Assembly: GCA_947846985.1 (NCBI GenBank)
Contig: CANTUZ010000005.1
Coordinates: 13,583,861-13,647,860, forward strand
Reading direction: 5' to 3'
Length of the DNA stretch: 64,000 nucleotides
Origin: Fratercula arctica
Taxonomy: Eukaryota > Chordata > Aves > Charadriiformes > Alcidae
Shown: piece by piece, positions 12,801-23,612 of the stretch
How the letters are laid out: every line of letters starts with the position of its first letter
Position numbering within the stretch: position 1 is the first letter of the stretch
Made by a program: the position numbers and the translations under genes
The notes under the pieces: generated by a model
Told to the model about the DNA's origin: nothing
Database searches by the model: none
Seen by the model: the letters and a program-made list of their open reading frames with translations, nothing else

Positions 12801-15800
12801 AAAATCTGTAATTACTTGTACTTTTATAATTTATTTTAAATAAATATAATGATATAGCTTTTAACTTGTGTAATATATGTACTAGTATGTAACTTCACGC
12901 AGCGTAGAATACTTTTTCAGCAGGCACATATTTAGCTGATGTTTGATTTTATTTTTTAATGATAAATTTTATATAACTTATAAAATTCATATATTTGGGT
13001 GTAAGTATCGAATGACTGAGCTGTTTTGATCGGTATCAGACAGGTGTAAGGCTAGCTTTACAGGTTAACCGAGCTTTATACGTGTTTATAGAGTTTTCAT
13101 TTTTAAAGCTTTAATACTGAGAATACCAAGTATTAGTACACAGAATACAAAGAGATTTTCTGCAATCATGTCTAAAGCAATTTGTCTTTTATATTTAGTA
13201 GATAAATTGAATTGGAAAAATGTCGAACTGGATGCCATGACTTGCAAATTGATTCCTATCTGAATGGTAAAATCAGTAAACGTTTGATCTTAAGGGAAGA
13301 AATACTGATCATTTCTGAATATAAATTCTAGCATGTCTTTGTACAGTGGCCTCCACTTTTCATCTGAGGTTACAGTATTTTTTTATAAAAGGTAGGTTGG
13401 TCCTATCTAGGCTATTAAAGAAAGAAAATGTAGAATAAAGATGCCACCTTGTGGGTGAAATAGATGATGCAGTAGACATGATTGAAAATGTTTACCAAAT
13501 AGATTCTATGCATTTGTGACTGGTTGCTAGAATTCAAGCTTTTATTTTCTTGAATATTTACAATTATTTTGGGGGTTTAGGTTCTGTATGTTTGTATGAA
13601 GTATCTAAGTAACTGCAGTTGGACTATTCTGGTCTTAAGTGTTAAATGACTGCTAAACAACACGCAATGTAATTTCATTCATGCTCCTAATTACCACATA
13701 ATTTTGGCATCAAAGTCAATCTATTGTTCTTAATGTATTGAAGCACAATTTTAATGCGAACCTGAGTGGGTAACCATAATTAATGGTTTTGTAGATATTT
13801 CCTGTATGAAACCAGAATGGTGATGCATTACGGTTCCTGTGCTGGAATTCTTCTCACTACATACCCAGATTAACATTATTGTCTTAGCTGCACATCATGG
13901 ATTTCTCACAGCAATCGGTGAAATACCAGGTGTCTACAGACCTTGGTGCCATGGTTTTGAAACACCTTTGTCTTGGGCAGGTTTATATATGTTTTTCTGG
14001 ATTTTGAGGGCATTATTTCAGGGTTTTTTTTCTCATTCAGTGGTAATGACCTCTTGTAGCTGCTGTATATGGGGAGTGCAATTGAGAGAAATGATATCGA
14101 TACTTAAAAAATACGGACCAGCAGACTGTGGCTGAGTCAGCTCACAAGAGCTTTCAACTGAAGACAGTGGTGATGCTTGGCATCCATGCCACAGTTCAAC
14201 TGGGCACCAGAAAATCCCCAAGCAGTTTCAGATAGAAATCTGGTTTCTGTTCCTGTCATGAAGTGTTGTGTAGTGTTCATGTATTCTGTTTGTACGGCTT
14301 CCATAGCGGTCTGTGAAGTGCTTCATGTGAAAGACTCCAGATAAAACCTATGTTATTCTTATTCTGGCCATTTTACTGGATTTACCTGTCCTTTTTATTC
14401 TTGCATGGATTCTTGGAGACTCATTTATTTTGGTCAAGCGATGTGTGTTGTTCAGCCCAGGTTTATTGCATAAGAATCTCATAACAAACTCCTCAGGATC
14501 AGTTAAGCTTGTTGTGGCATCATGAATCTTTTACGTGACACTGGCATGGGGAACAATTCCCAGTGTCATTAGAAATTTTTTAAAAGTACTCTTGCGACTA
14601 CATGCTGCACAAGATCTTTTTTTCATAGGTTGTGTCAGGGAGCTCAGAGTTGTGTGACCCACACAACTCACAGTTTAAATGCTGTTGCCATGCAGCATCT
14701 GCATTTTGCTGCTGGTTGAGGGAGCATGCATGTGGCAGAGCATTTGAGTTACCCAGATCTCAGAGGCGGCAAGAAATAAGCTAACGGGGGTTGCCAAGAC
14801 TGGTGTCAGGTTGTTCTGGAAGCCAGCTGCAAGTAAAAATCCATTCTCTAGTGAAATAATCTACCCTGTGCGAGCCCTAGTTCTCATCCACCCAGGAAAC
14901 AGCCCCTTACCTTCTGTCATTGTGTTACATGGCTTGCACTTGGCCACAGGGTTGTTAACTTCTAGGTGTTAGATTTTCTTTTAATGATAACACTTTTATT
15001 ATGGTTTTTGAAGTTAGAAGATGATCTATGCGGAGGAGAATGTTTATTTTTGCAAAAAGCAAAGATAAGCTAAACGTGCAACTAAGAATTTGCATTCATC
15101 TGCCTCCAGACAAGTACTCACTTCCCCATGACAGTGTCTAAGCTGGAAAAAGCTCCTGCTTTCTGCTTTGCCCCTTCAAATGTCCCAACATGTGCAGAGC
15201 AAGACCCAGCCTCTCCTGAAGCACCCATTTCCATAAAACCTGATGTGTGTACTGGAAAGTGGCCATGACGCAGTTCGGTGCCTGATGTAAATTACCAAAG
15301 AATCAGGACTTCATGATGCGCAGTAGGGAGTACTTGCCCCCCAGTTTGGCCACAGTCTCAGTGGCCTCAGTAATCTAACTGGTAAATATATTTTTATCAC
15401 AGTGGCTGTTTTTTGTGGTTTTCTGTTGTCCAAATTTCATCGAGACATATCCAGAAATATATGATACGATTCTTTTCAACTTAGTCAAATAAATAACGTA
15501 CTCTACATTTCCAGTGGACCACAGAGTAATAGACTTGTGCCAAACAGGTAATAGGTCCCTAGCTTGATATGTTTATAATCTCAGTGCACAGGGGAAAAAA
15601 AATTAGTTCTACATGAACACAGCATGTGATAAAGTGGGGTCTTGTGACAGCAATTCTAATATTTCATGGACATGGCTAGCCAGACATTTCCTGGAAAGAG
15701 GCTGCAATGTTTTGATATTATTTTTCATCTTACAATCTTCAAATGAGGTCTTATTGGTAGCATTCTTTCAAAGGCTGGTTTAATGTAGATTTTTTTTTTT

Positions 15801-17956
15801 TTTCATTTTACCTTAGAGATTTTTTGCCTAAGATGGTACTCCATTTAAAATGTATCATGTATACATCAGTATCTATTGGAAACCTGGTTGCTAAGCTCCA
15901 TGAGCCTCTAAAAGAAGGGTTAAAATTTTCCAAGCTCAGTCAGAGACAGGGAAAAAAAGTTGTTTAAACCTGCTTCCTTTAGCCATGGCTTCAAACAAAT
16001 CATGTAGTACTTGGTCTTCCTGCGTATTTGAAGTATCTATGAGCAACATAGTGTTCCTTTGGCTTTGGATTCAGTTCTTGGTCATTTGTCTGTAGGTTTC
16101 AGGAGGATTGTTAATGTAACCTACGGAAATACCTAGGCAGATTTCTTCTTTTCCATGACTAACTTTGGTTCAGATTAGGCAAAGGCAATTTCTTTCCACT
16201 TCCTTTTGTATGGACAAGTGGAGTAATGCGGATGGGAGTTCTGCTGTGCAGTTGAGAAAATCATGGCTGCCAATTACTTTCTCTATGTCTGGCATCTGAG
16301 ATTATTTTACAAAGGACTGGTTTTACTTCTAGGTAAGTGATGGCATTAGACCTTCGGTATTTGGTAGCTGGAAAGGTAGTAGAATTCCTGACACCAGGTC
16401 ACAGCTCTGAAGTCTGCTGCTTGCTCACGTGCTGCCATCACGAGCTGCTGAGGAGGCTGCAGGGGGTTTGCAGTAGTACAGGATCTTCCCTGTGCTGAGC
16501 AGGGCTCAGACTCTCACACATGCTGTCTCTGGTCTTTCCTGGGGGATGAATAGTACTGTGGTGGCTTTTCTTGGCTGATGTTGACCATAAAAGGTCAGGT
16601 ATTAAAAAAACCTATTGCAGCATAGTAAAAAACCAAAAAATCCTAGTTTGAAGATGTTTCAGGCTGTTCTGTGTTATACTTTAACTGGTCTGTGTACCCT
16701 TAGGAAATAATTAATGACATTAGAATCATCCAAGAAGCCTGGTAATAACTGTCAGGTGCAGCTTTTTTGTATATGATTGTGCACATCTTTTAAGCGTGCC
16801 AAGTTCTGCTTTATAACCCCTTGACCCATTATTACTACGGTGTTTTTGTGTATTTAAATACTAATGCAGTGCAAGAAATTAACATCACATTTACCAGTTC
16901 AAAATATATTACTGCAGCTATCTATTCCTAATGTCTTGTAAGAGTGCCGTTGCTTTGAAAGGTTTGACTTTCCCATAGCAGCTCAGTATTCTGAACTTAA
17001 TGCTTCTTTGCACCCTGCTCAGAAATTACAGGGTATACAAAACATACTCTGAAATTCATTCAAACTTTTGAAACTTATTATGTCTAGGAGAGACAGATTT
17101 AAGATTACTGAGGTTTCTGGTTGAAGTACTTGAAGCAGAAATCCATACTCCATTAGGTTTTGTAACATTATGTGACCTTAATTTTCCAGGTATTTTGCCC
17201 TTCAAATTGAAGATAGTATTTTAATACTATTTAAGTCTCCTAAAGAGCCTTGTAATATGATAGGCTTAAGTTATGAAACATTTGAACAAAATGAAAGATA
17301 AAAAAGTAATTTAGGGTTTTGTATTTTTTTGTGTATAGCAACTTAAAGATACACATCAAATAATAAATTGAAATAGGTGATAACAAGGGTTTTTTGGAGT
17401 GCATTTATCAGTGAAGTTATACGTACATATAGTCATCCATATTTCTTTGCATTTGATTATTTCAGGTAAAGCCAGTGTTTTGCATTTAGGGATTTGTCTC
17501 TTATGTTGTGGTGCACTTCAAATGAAATTCTACATGGAAAAAAGCTATAGGATCTCATCTCAGGATGTGAAACAGAATTACAGAGCTATACTGACTTATT
17601 GTGGGAAAAAGCTGAAAAATTATTTGTAAAAAATCTTGTAGAAAAAGATAGGGAAGAAACTTATATTTTCTTATTAATAAAGGTGATATAGTCTTCCACT
17701 GATGTTAAATATGAGAAAATGAAAATTATCAGCAGCTACTGTTGTGCGCAGCTCCATAATATGTTAGAACTGGACCTAGTAAGTTATGGCAATAGCTTCT
17801 GATGTTTTATCCTCTCTAATATAATACTCAAACGGTCAAATACTATGCAGTAAGACATAAAACACATCACTTTCGAAAAATCTCAAAACAAGTAGGAACA
17901 GTATGCATTTGAAGTGTAACAGCACCTATGCTGGATGTGCATTTATATATGCACAT
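9883..17956. other. Non-coding AT-rich DNA, no gene recognised
   Basis: No open frame here has convincing splice sites or a recognisable domain. Short homopolymers occur, for example a T run near 15790. A GC-richer block near 16390-16520 could belong to an old repeat, but I cannot name it. I see no transposon ends or RNA genes. Confidence 0.6.
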
Positions 17957-19112
17957 AGAATGGTTCAGGTTGGAAGGGACCTTAAAGATCTTCTAGTTCC
18001 AACCCCCCCTGCCATGGGCAGGGACATCTCCCACGGGCAGGGACACCTCCCACTAGACCAGGCTGCTCAAAGCCCCATCCAGCCTGGCCTTGAACACTTC
18101 CAGGATGGGGTATTGACAGCTTTCACTGGAACAGGTTGCCCAGGGCTTGCCAATCTCAGAGTAAAGCATTTCTTCCTTAATATCTAAACTAAGTCTACCC
18201 TCTTTCAGTTTAAAACCATTACCCCTTGTCCTATCATTACACTTCCGGATCAAGAGTCCCTCCCCATCTTTCCTGTAGCCCCCTTTAGGTACTGGAAGGC
18301 CGCTATAAGGTCTCCCTGGAGCCTTCCCTGGCCTGAGCAACCCCAACTCTCTCAGCCTGTTTTCATAGGTGAGGTGCTCCAGCCCTCGGATCATCTTCGT
18401 GGTCCTCCTCTGGACTCACTCCAACAGGTCCATGTTCTTCTTATGCTGAGGACTCCAGAGCTGCAAGCAGTACCCCAGGTGGGGTCTCACCAGAGCAGAG
18501 TAGAGGGGGAGAATTACCTCCCTCGACCTGCTGGCCACACTTCTTTCGATGCAGCCCAGGATGCGTTTGGCTTTCTGGGCTGCAAGTGCCCATTGCTGGG
18601 TCATGTTGAGCTTCTCACCCACCAACACCCCCAAGCTGCTCTCAATCCATTCTCCACCCAGCCTGTATTTATGCCTGGGATTGCCCCAACCCAAGAGCAG
18701 GACCTTGCACTTGGACCTTGTTGAATTTAATGAGATTTGCACAGGCCCACCTCTTGATCCTGTCCAGGTCCCTTTGGATGGCATCCCTTCCCTCCAGCAT
18801 GTCAACCGTGCTTGTGTCGACAGCTTGGTGTCATCGGCAAATTGGCTGAGGGTGCATTCAGTCCCACTGTCCATGTCACCGACAAAGGTATTAAACAGCA
18901 CTGGTCCCAGTAATGACACCTGAGGAATGCCACTTGTCACTGCTCATCACTTGGACATTGAGTTTTTGACCACAACTCTTTCAGCGCAACCACCCAGCCA
19001 GTTTCTTTTCCACCAAGTCATCCATCCATCAAATCCATGTCTCTCCAATTTAGAGACAAGGATGTCGTGCAGGACAGAGTCAAATGCTTTGCAGAACTTC
19101 AGGTGGAAGGAC
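17957..19112 (-). mobile_element. CR1 LINE with partial ORF2, inverted
   Basis: This is the largest young CR1 copy, about 1.15 kb, read on the - strand. Near 18940 the ORF2 translation begins with the reverse-transcriptase motif SGIPQVSLLGPVLFN, then the catalytic FADD box (SQFADDTKL, about 18840), then the conserved CKVLLLGWGNPRHKYRLGGE. The typical ALVRPHLGYCLQLWSPQ segment follows near 18460. After a frame change the C-terminal portion continues as MIRGLEHLTYENRLRELGLL, ending ARLDGALSSLV near 18053. The 3' UTR runs to 'catagaatggttcaggttgg' near 17957. The element lacks the endonuclease and the 5' half of the reverse transcriptase and carries frameshifts, so it is dead. A 23-bp-period duplication abuts its truncated 5' end. 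Confidence 0.95.
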
Positions 19113-19120
19113 TTGTATAG

Positions 19121-19159
19121 GTGGTATATTCACATACAGAGAAGTGGTATATTCACATA
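19121..19159. repeat. Two-copy direct repeat beside CR1 truncation point
   Basis: The 16-base sequence gtggtatattcacata occurs at 19121-19136 and again at 19144-19159. It sits right after the point where the CR1 copy stops matching the family. It may be a local duplication formed at insertion. Confidence 0.7.
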
Positions 19160-20137
19160 TGTATTTGTATGTTTTGTAAGTGTGTATTTTGATGGGTTTT
19201 GATGGTTTTTGATGTTGGACTTTTTTGTCTAAAAATCATGTTTTATTCATATACACCAGAAGTGTCAATTGCTAAGTTTTCTGTAACTCTCTACAACACT
19301 GGTTGTAACTATATAGTGTAACAATTTAGCATAGATTGCCTTATTTAAAGATTTTTCATTATTTTGCTGATCAAACCAAAATATTATTTAATAGAATGTC
19401 TTTGTTGCAGGCTTGTGCACTGATAACTGCCTAGCAGATTATATGACTGTTACAATGTTAAACAGACTCGCCTGAGATACAAGTATTAATAGTGAGACAT
19501 TTTTCAGTCACAGCTTCAGGTCGGGCATTCTAGTTATTGAGTACAGGAAGGAATTTAAAACACAACTCAGCAGGCAACAATTAATTACATTTTGCTTGTC
19601 TGAACTGTTGTTTCCTTGTTCTTGGCTGCCAACCATTGAGATTTTCCCATGTATTTCATTAGTTGTTTCCCAGTCCCTTGGGCTTAGCTGCATATTTGGT
19701 ATACTTCTCTGATAGTTTCAAATGTAGTGGTTGGTATGGGCTACTAAATTTGGTCTTACTGGCTGGTCCAGTTTTGGTGGAATCAGAATAAATTCCTTCT
19801 GCTAACAAGACTTCCAGTTCTGGTTTTTAAGCATCTCAGGCTGCCTTGGCACTTGGTGAGTGTGAACATTCACTCTGTATTCCTGCCAAACTTGGAGCAG
19901 GACAACTGTGAGTGCAGAAAGGCAGCCAGAAATCTTGAATCAGAGCTGTGAAAAATTAAGTACCCTTTTGTCTGTGCTTCTGGACTCTATTTTGCCAGAA
20001 ACTACCAACTTGACTCTCCTTTGCTAAATTTTACTAACTAGTGACTGCAAGTAATCTTAAAAAGATTGTTCCAAGTTAATAAAGACTGCATATTTGTTGG
20101 GTTTTTTTTTTTGTTTGTTTTGTTTTGTTTGTTTCAG

Positions 20138-20334
20138 CTAGAATGCTGTGAAGTTTTGTGTCTACTTTACTTTAACTTAGAGTTATTAACAGAGCATCCT
20201 GGCACTCTGAAATACAGAGAGCAAGGGGTTAGGAAGATTGCAGAAGGGAAATTGCAGTCAAAATATGAAAATGTTAAAAACATTAACAGATTTTCAACGT
20301 TGGTGGAGTTAAGATCTTCGTCAGATATCCAGAA
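20138..20334 (+). other. Possible STK33 5' exon (weak candidate)
   Basis: A long T-rich tract ends in an acceptor-like 'tttcag' at 20131-20137. The frame then stays open to a TGA at 20339. Its peptide contains KYENVKNINR and later ELRSSSDIQK. Human STK33, as I recall it, has KKEKNINR followed by DLPSRTSNVERK in the region before the kinase domain, so the order and spacing are similar. Against it, the only donor in place is a weak gtactg at 20335, and the exon phase does not fit the next recognised exon at 31001 without another exon between. The match is about five consecutive residues and could be chance. Confidence 0.25.
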
Positions 20335-20949
20335 GTACTGAGTTCATACTGTAACACATCAGCTTACTTTATCTCTCAGAAGTTTCCTGAGCCAGGATTT
20401 TTGTAATCCCATTAGCCTCTATTGAGACAAGCTTCCGTCTGGGTTTGGAAGGACAAATCTGTTTTTACATTTTACCATCACTGAGAACTACACAAATTTG
20501 TGGCCACTGTTTCTGCTGTTTGCAGAATCCCTTCACAGTGTAACGTGAACTGCAATGGTGGAATCAACAGCGCTGTGATCTCTGGTTGTGCTGCATGGTA
20601 AGCACTGTATGGCATTCTTCAGCAAAATCAACATTTCATGTTCTTCACTTTCCAGTCACAGATAAAGATAAATTTCTGGTAAAATACAGGGCAAGAAAGT
20701 TTCTGTTTAGCATTTTACAAGCAAAGAACAAAACTTAATTTCAACTTTGAAGAAACGACGTGGTCTTGTCCTTTCAATTGAAAGAAAGGATCCTTTGCCT
20801 GTGAAAATTAAATCCTCCACAGTTTGTTGTTGCTTTTCAAACTTGTCAACCTGACAGTGAAATTGTGTAATCTGGTAATAACATGCCTGGGGCTTATTGC
20901 AATTTTTTGGGCAGTGGTATCAGCAGACGATGTGCTCTGTTGATTTTAA

Positions 20950-21040
20950 TCACTTAGGGTTTGATTCCAATCCCACTGACCTGGGTGTAAATGCAGGGCA
21001 ACTTTGTTGACTTCACTGGAATTACCACAAACCTCTCAGT
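20950..21040. repeat. Probable ancient amniote interspersed repeat
   Basis: The words 'ggtgtaaatgcaggg' and 'gttgacttcactggaatta' match the style of an old repeat, common in turtles and crocodilians, with 'gtaaatcaggagtaactc...gacttcaatggagttac'. The copy is diverged. Family assignment is from memory. Confidence 0.4.
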
Positions 21041-21048
21041 GTAAATGA

Positions 21049-21070
21049 AATTATGCATAAATGCATAATT
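21049..21070. repeat. Short perfect palindrome with 2-base spacer
   Basis: aattatgcat at 21049-21058 is followed after two bases by its exact reverse complement at 21061-21070. It lies at the edge of the ancient repeat above and may be its hairpin part. Confidence 0.6.
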
Positions 21071-22947
21071 GCATTTATGATTCCACTATAGGATCTTCAG
21101 AAGTCACCAAAGAAAGGAAGGTATGGATGACTTTTCCTATCTCTTTGTGACAACTTGCTTGTATTTAAATAGCGTTTGTGTCTGACCATTTGTTAAAATT
21201 GTCTTGTATCTCTCTGTGTGCTTGTACTGACGACTCAAGGTCGTTGTGCTAAATGCACACGCCAGTTGACTTCTCATTGTCTTACAGCCAGTTTGAGATA
21301 CTTCAAGGTTCCTGCAGCTTGTCACTTGAATTTCTCTTTATTCATGAGCTTTCACAGACTTCATAGTCAGTTTGAAAGTGATATGAATATATTTTAGTGT
21401 ATCTGAATGGATGGAGTAAGTGGACATGTTCTAGAATACTTTTTGGTAAGTGGCCATAAATAAAATAAACTATTGAAATGTAGGATCTAATCCTGCAATC
21501 ATTTTTTCCACCTCTGATACTGTCAATGGGAGATCTGTCTTCATAGCAGGGACTAAAGTGTTAGGCTTGTACAGAACAGATATGTAGCTTGTTCACAGCA
21601 GATTGTATAGTGCTGATGTCTTCAGTGGCACAGACATGAATGTTTGCTATTTAGTGAAGACTTTTTCTTAACACTGGAAGCTTGCTTGGAAGCCAAAGTC
21701 TCCACAGCAGACCCTTCGTTAGTTTTGGAGGTTTTTTTTAATGTGGTAAGACTGGTTAATTTGGTGCTGAGCCTGATGTGCGTTTTTCCTCCTTTATATT
21801 ACTGACCAATGAAAATTAATGGGAATCTTGTGCCTGTTTGTTACTTGTGCTTCTCAAAATCTGCCATTAAAGTATTTTAAAATTTTGAATAAAAGGTGCT
21901 AATAGATGAAGGTCAGAGATACCTGTGTTAATAAATACTGACTGTTACTCATAATTATCTATAAGTATTTCTAGAGCCCTGGAACACTGGCATGTTTATA
22001 GTTAGATCAACAAAATATTTGAAGGATATTCCTGGTCAGTGCTACCTCACAGTACTTCTAAGTATTTAAGTTATGGAGAAGAGCTTAAGATCTCATTCTA
22101 TTGATATCTGCCTCAGAGCAGTGTTTGTTCTGCAGGAAGGGAAGGTGTCTTCGATTCTTTTTGTTCCCGGGGCTTCAGCTGCAGGACAGCCCTGAACCAT
22201 TCCCCTCCTCAACTGAGGAGGTCTACACCTTTTAACACACAGCCAAATGAGGAGGCATGGTGCACACTCTATATGTGCCAGAAGAGCTGGTGGAGTCTGC
22301 CCTGATCCCTGAATAGCCTAAAATGTCATACTCTTCAAGGGGAGTGCAAGATGTGCACTTAGGTCCATCAGCGACATCAACTTGTGTTCCCCACAGCCTG
22401 CCCGCGGGGCTGCGCAGGGCACAGCAGCCTGCTGCTCGCGCTCCCAAGGGTGAAAGCACTCCTACAGAAATGGTCTGGGTGCTCTCTGAGCGTCCATAGC
22501 TGAGCAACCACCAGGGCAAACTGCACTGGAAGCCCAATTTAGACTGAAATGCAAGATATCATTTGATCTGTAATTTTCGTAGTACAAGTGTGGCAGCTGG
22601 GGGCATCTGTGAAAGCAGAATTTTATGCGTGTTCAGGCTTCAAGCACCTACAACGTGCAGCAGGGAAGGTCATCCCTACCTCCTGCCTCATGTCCTTTGT
22701 GCGTCCGGCCCTTAGGGGCTGCAGAATAAAACAAACAGGTCAGTCTAGAAGAGAAAGTATCTAGAAGTGTTTGACCTAAATGATGGCTTTATCTGTATTT
22801 GCACTGCCAAGTTATTTTTCTTACTTTGTCACTGAGGGAAGGGGTGATAATGTATCCTAGCACTTCTGGTCTCCGCACAGACAAAAACTGATGCAATTGT
22901 TAAAGCTAGAGCATAATGCTGTGTAGGAAAGACCTGACTCTGTGAGT

Positions 22948-23612
22948 CTCTAGGAAAGTCTCCGTGTCCCTTCTAGGAATTCCCATCTGGCTACCTAGGA
23001 ATTTACCCCTCAGCTTTCTGGGTGTTTACATCGTACTTTCTAGGAAACACCACCTTCTGCTTTCTCGGTGTATTTCCTCATGACTTTCCCAGATTATTTC
23101 CCACCTGCTTTCTAGGAATTTTCCATATGCTGCCTAGTAATTTTCCCCCATGTGTTCTAGGAATTGCCAGTGTGCCTTCTTGAATTTCCCTCTCTTAATT
23201 CCAGGAATTTCCATGTGCTTTCCAGGAATCCCGCTGTCCCCTTTCTAGGAATTTTACCTCTTATGTTTTGGGAATTTTCTTTGTGCTTTCTGAGAAATCT
23301 CCCCTCCAGGCAGAAATTCTCCAGGGGCTTTGTAGATTTTCTCTCTGTCCTTTGTAGGAATTTACCTTGTGTGTTTTAGAAAATTTTCCTTGTGCTTTCT
23401 AGGAATTCCTTTCTGCTCTCTAGGAATTTTCTCTGTGCTGTCCAGATATTTTCTCCTGAAAATTCAAGGAATTTCCCCTCTGCTTTCCAAGACATTTTCT
23501 ATGTATTTTGCAGAAATTTTCCACATGTTTTTGAGGAATTACCCCTCTTATTTCTATGAATTTATAACGTGTTTTCTTGGAATTCACCTTTCACTTTCTG
23601 GTAATTACATAC
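22948..23612 (+). repeat. Minisatellite array 1, ~30-bp degenerate unit
   Basis: The core 'tttctaggaatttcc' recurs roughly every 30 bp for about 660 bp, or about 22 units. Spacers are variable but pyrimidine-rich ('ctctgtgc', 'catgtgctt'). Units differ from one another by several bases, so the array is old or subject to little homogenisation. Translation gives a chance repeating peptide (FLGI, SRN and similar) with no domain. The same unit occurs in reverse orientation at 29660-30670, so the two arrays form a large inverted pair about 6 kb apart. I do not recognise the family. Confidence 0.9.

Larger units (their letters stand above)
20342..22947. other. Non-coding segment, one ancient repeat trace
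   Basis: No exon is recognised. The GC-richer block 22130-22540 has open frames on both strands, but none resembles a known protein. Around 21480-21570 a 'gatctaatcctgcaatc' motif resembles ancient amniote repeat sequence. The stretch lies between a weak candidate exon and the first minisatellite array. Confidence 0.5.

Noticed and set aside
18416..18940. Reverse-transcriptase open frame as a gene
   Set aside because: It is part of a truncated, frameshifted CR1 copy lacking endonuclease and 5' reverse-transcriptase sequence.
22232..22537. 101-codon open frame on the - strand
   Set aside because: No similarity recognised and no supporting splice sites; local GC content explains it.
1..22947. 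Searched by eye for TRIM66 or STK33 first exons and promoter
   Set aside because: No RING/B-box cysteine patterns or CpG-island promoter with a convincing first exon were seen.
22948..23612. Possible CRISPR-like array
   Set aside because: Repeats are degenerate, spacers vary in length and are not unique, and the DNA is vertebrate.
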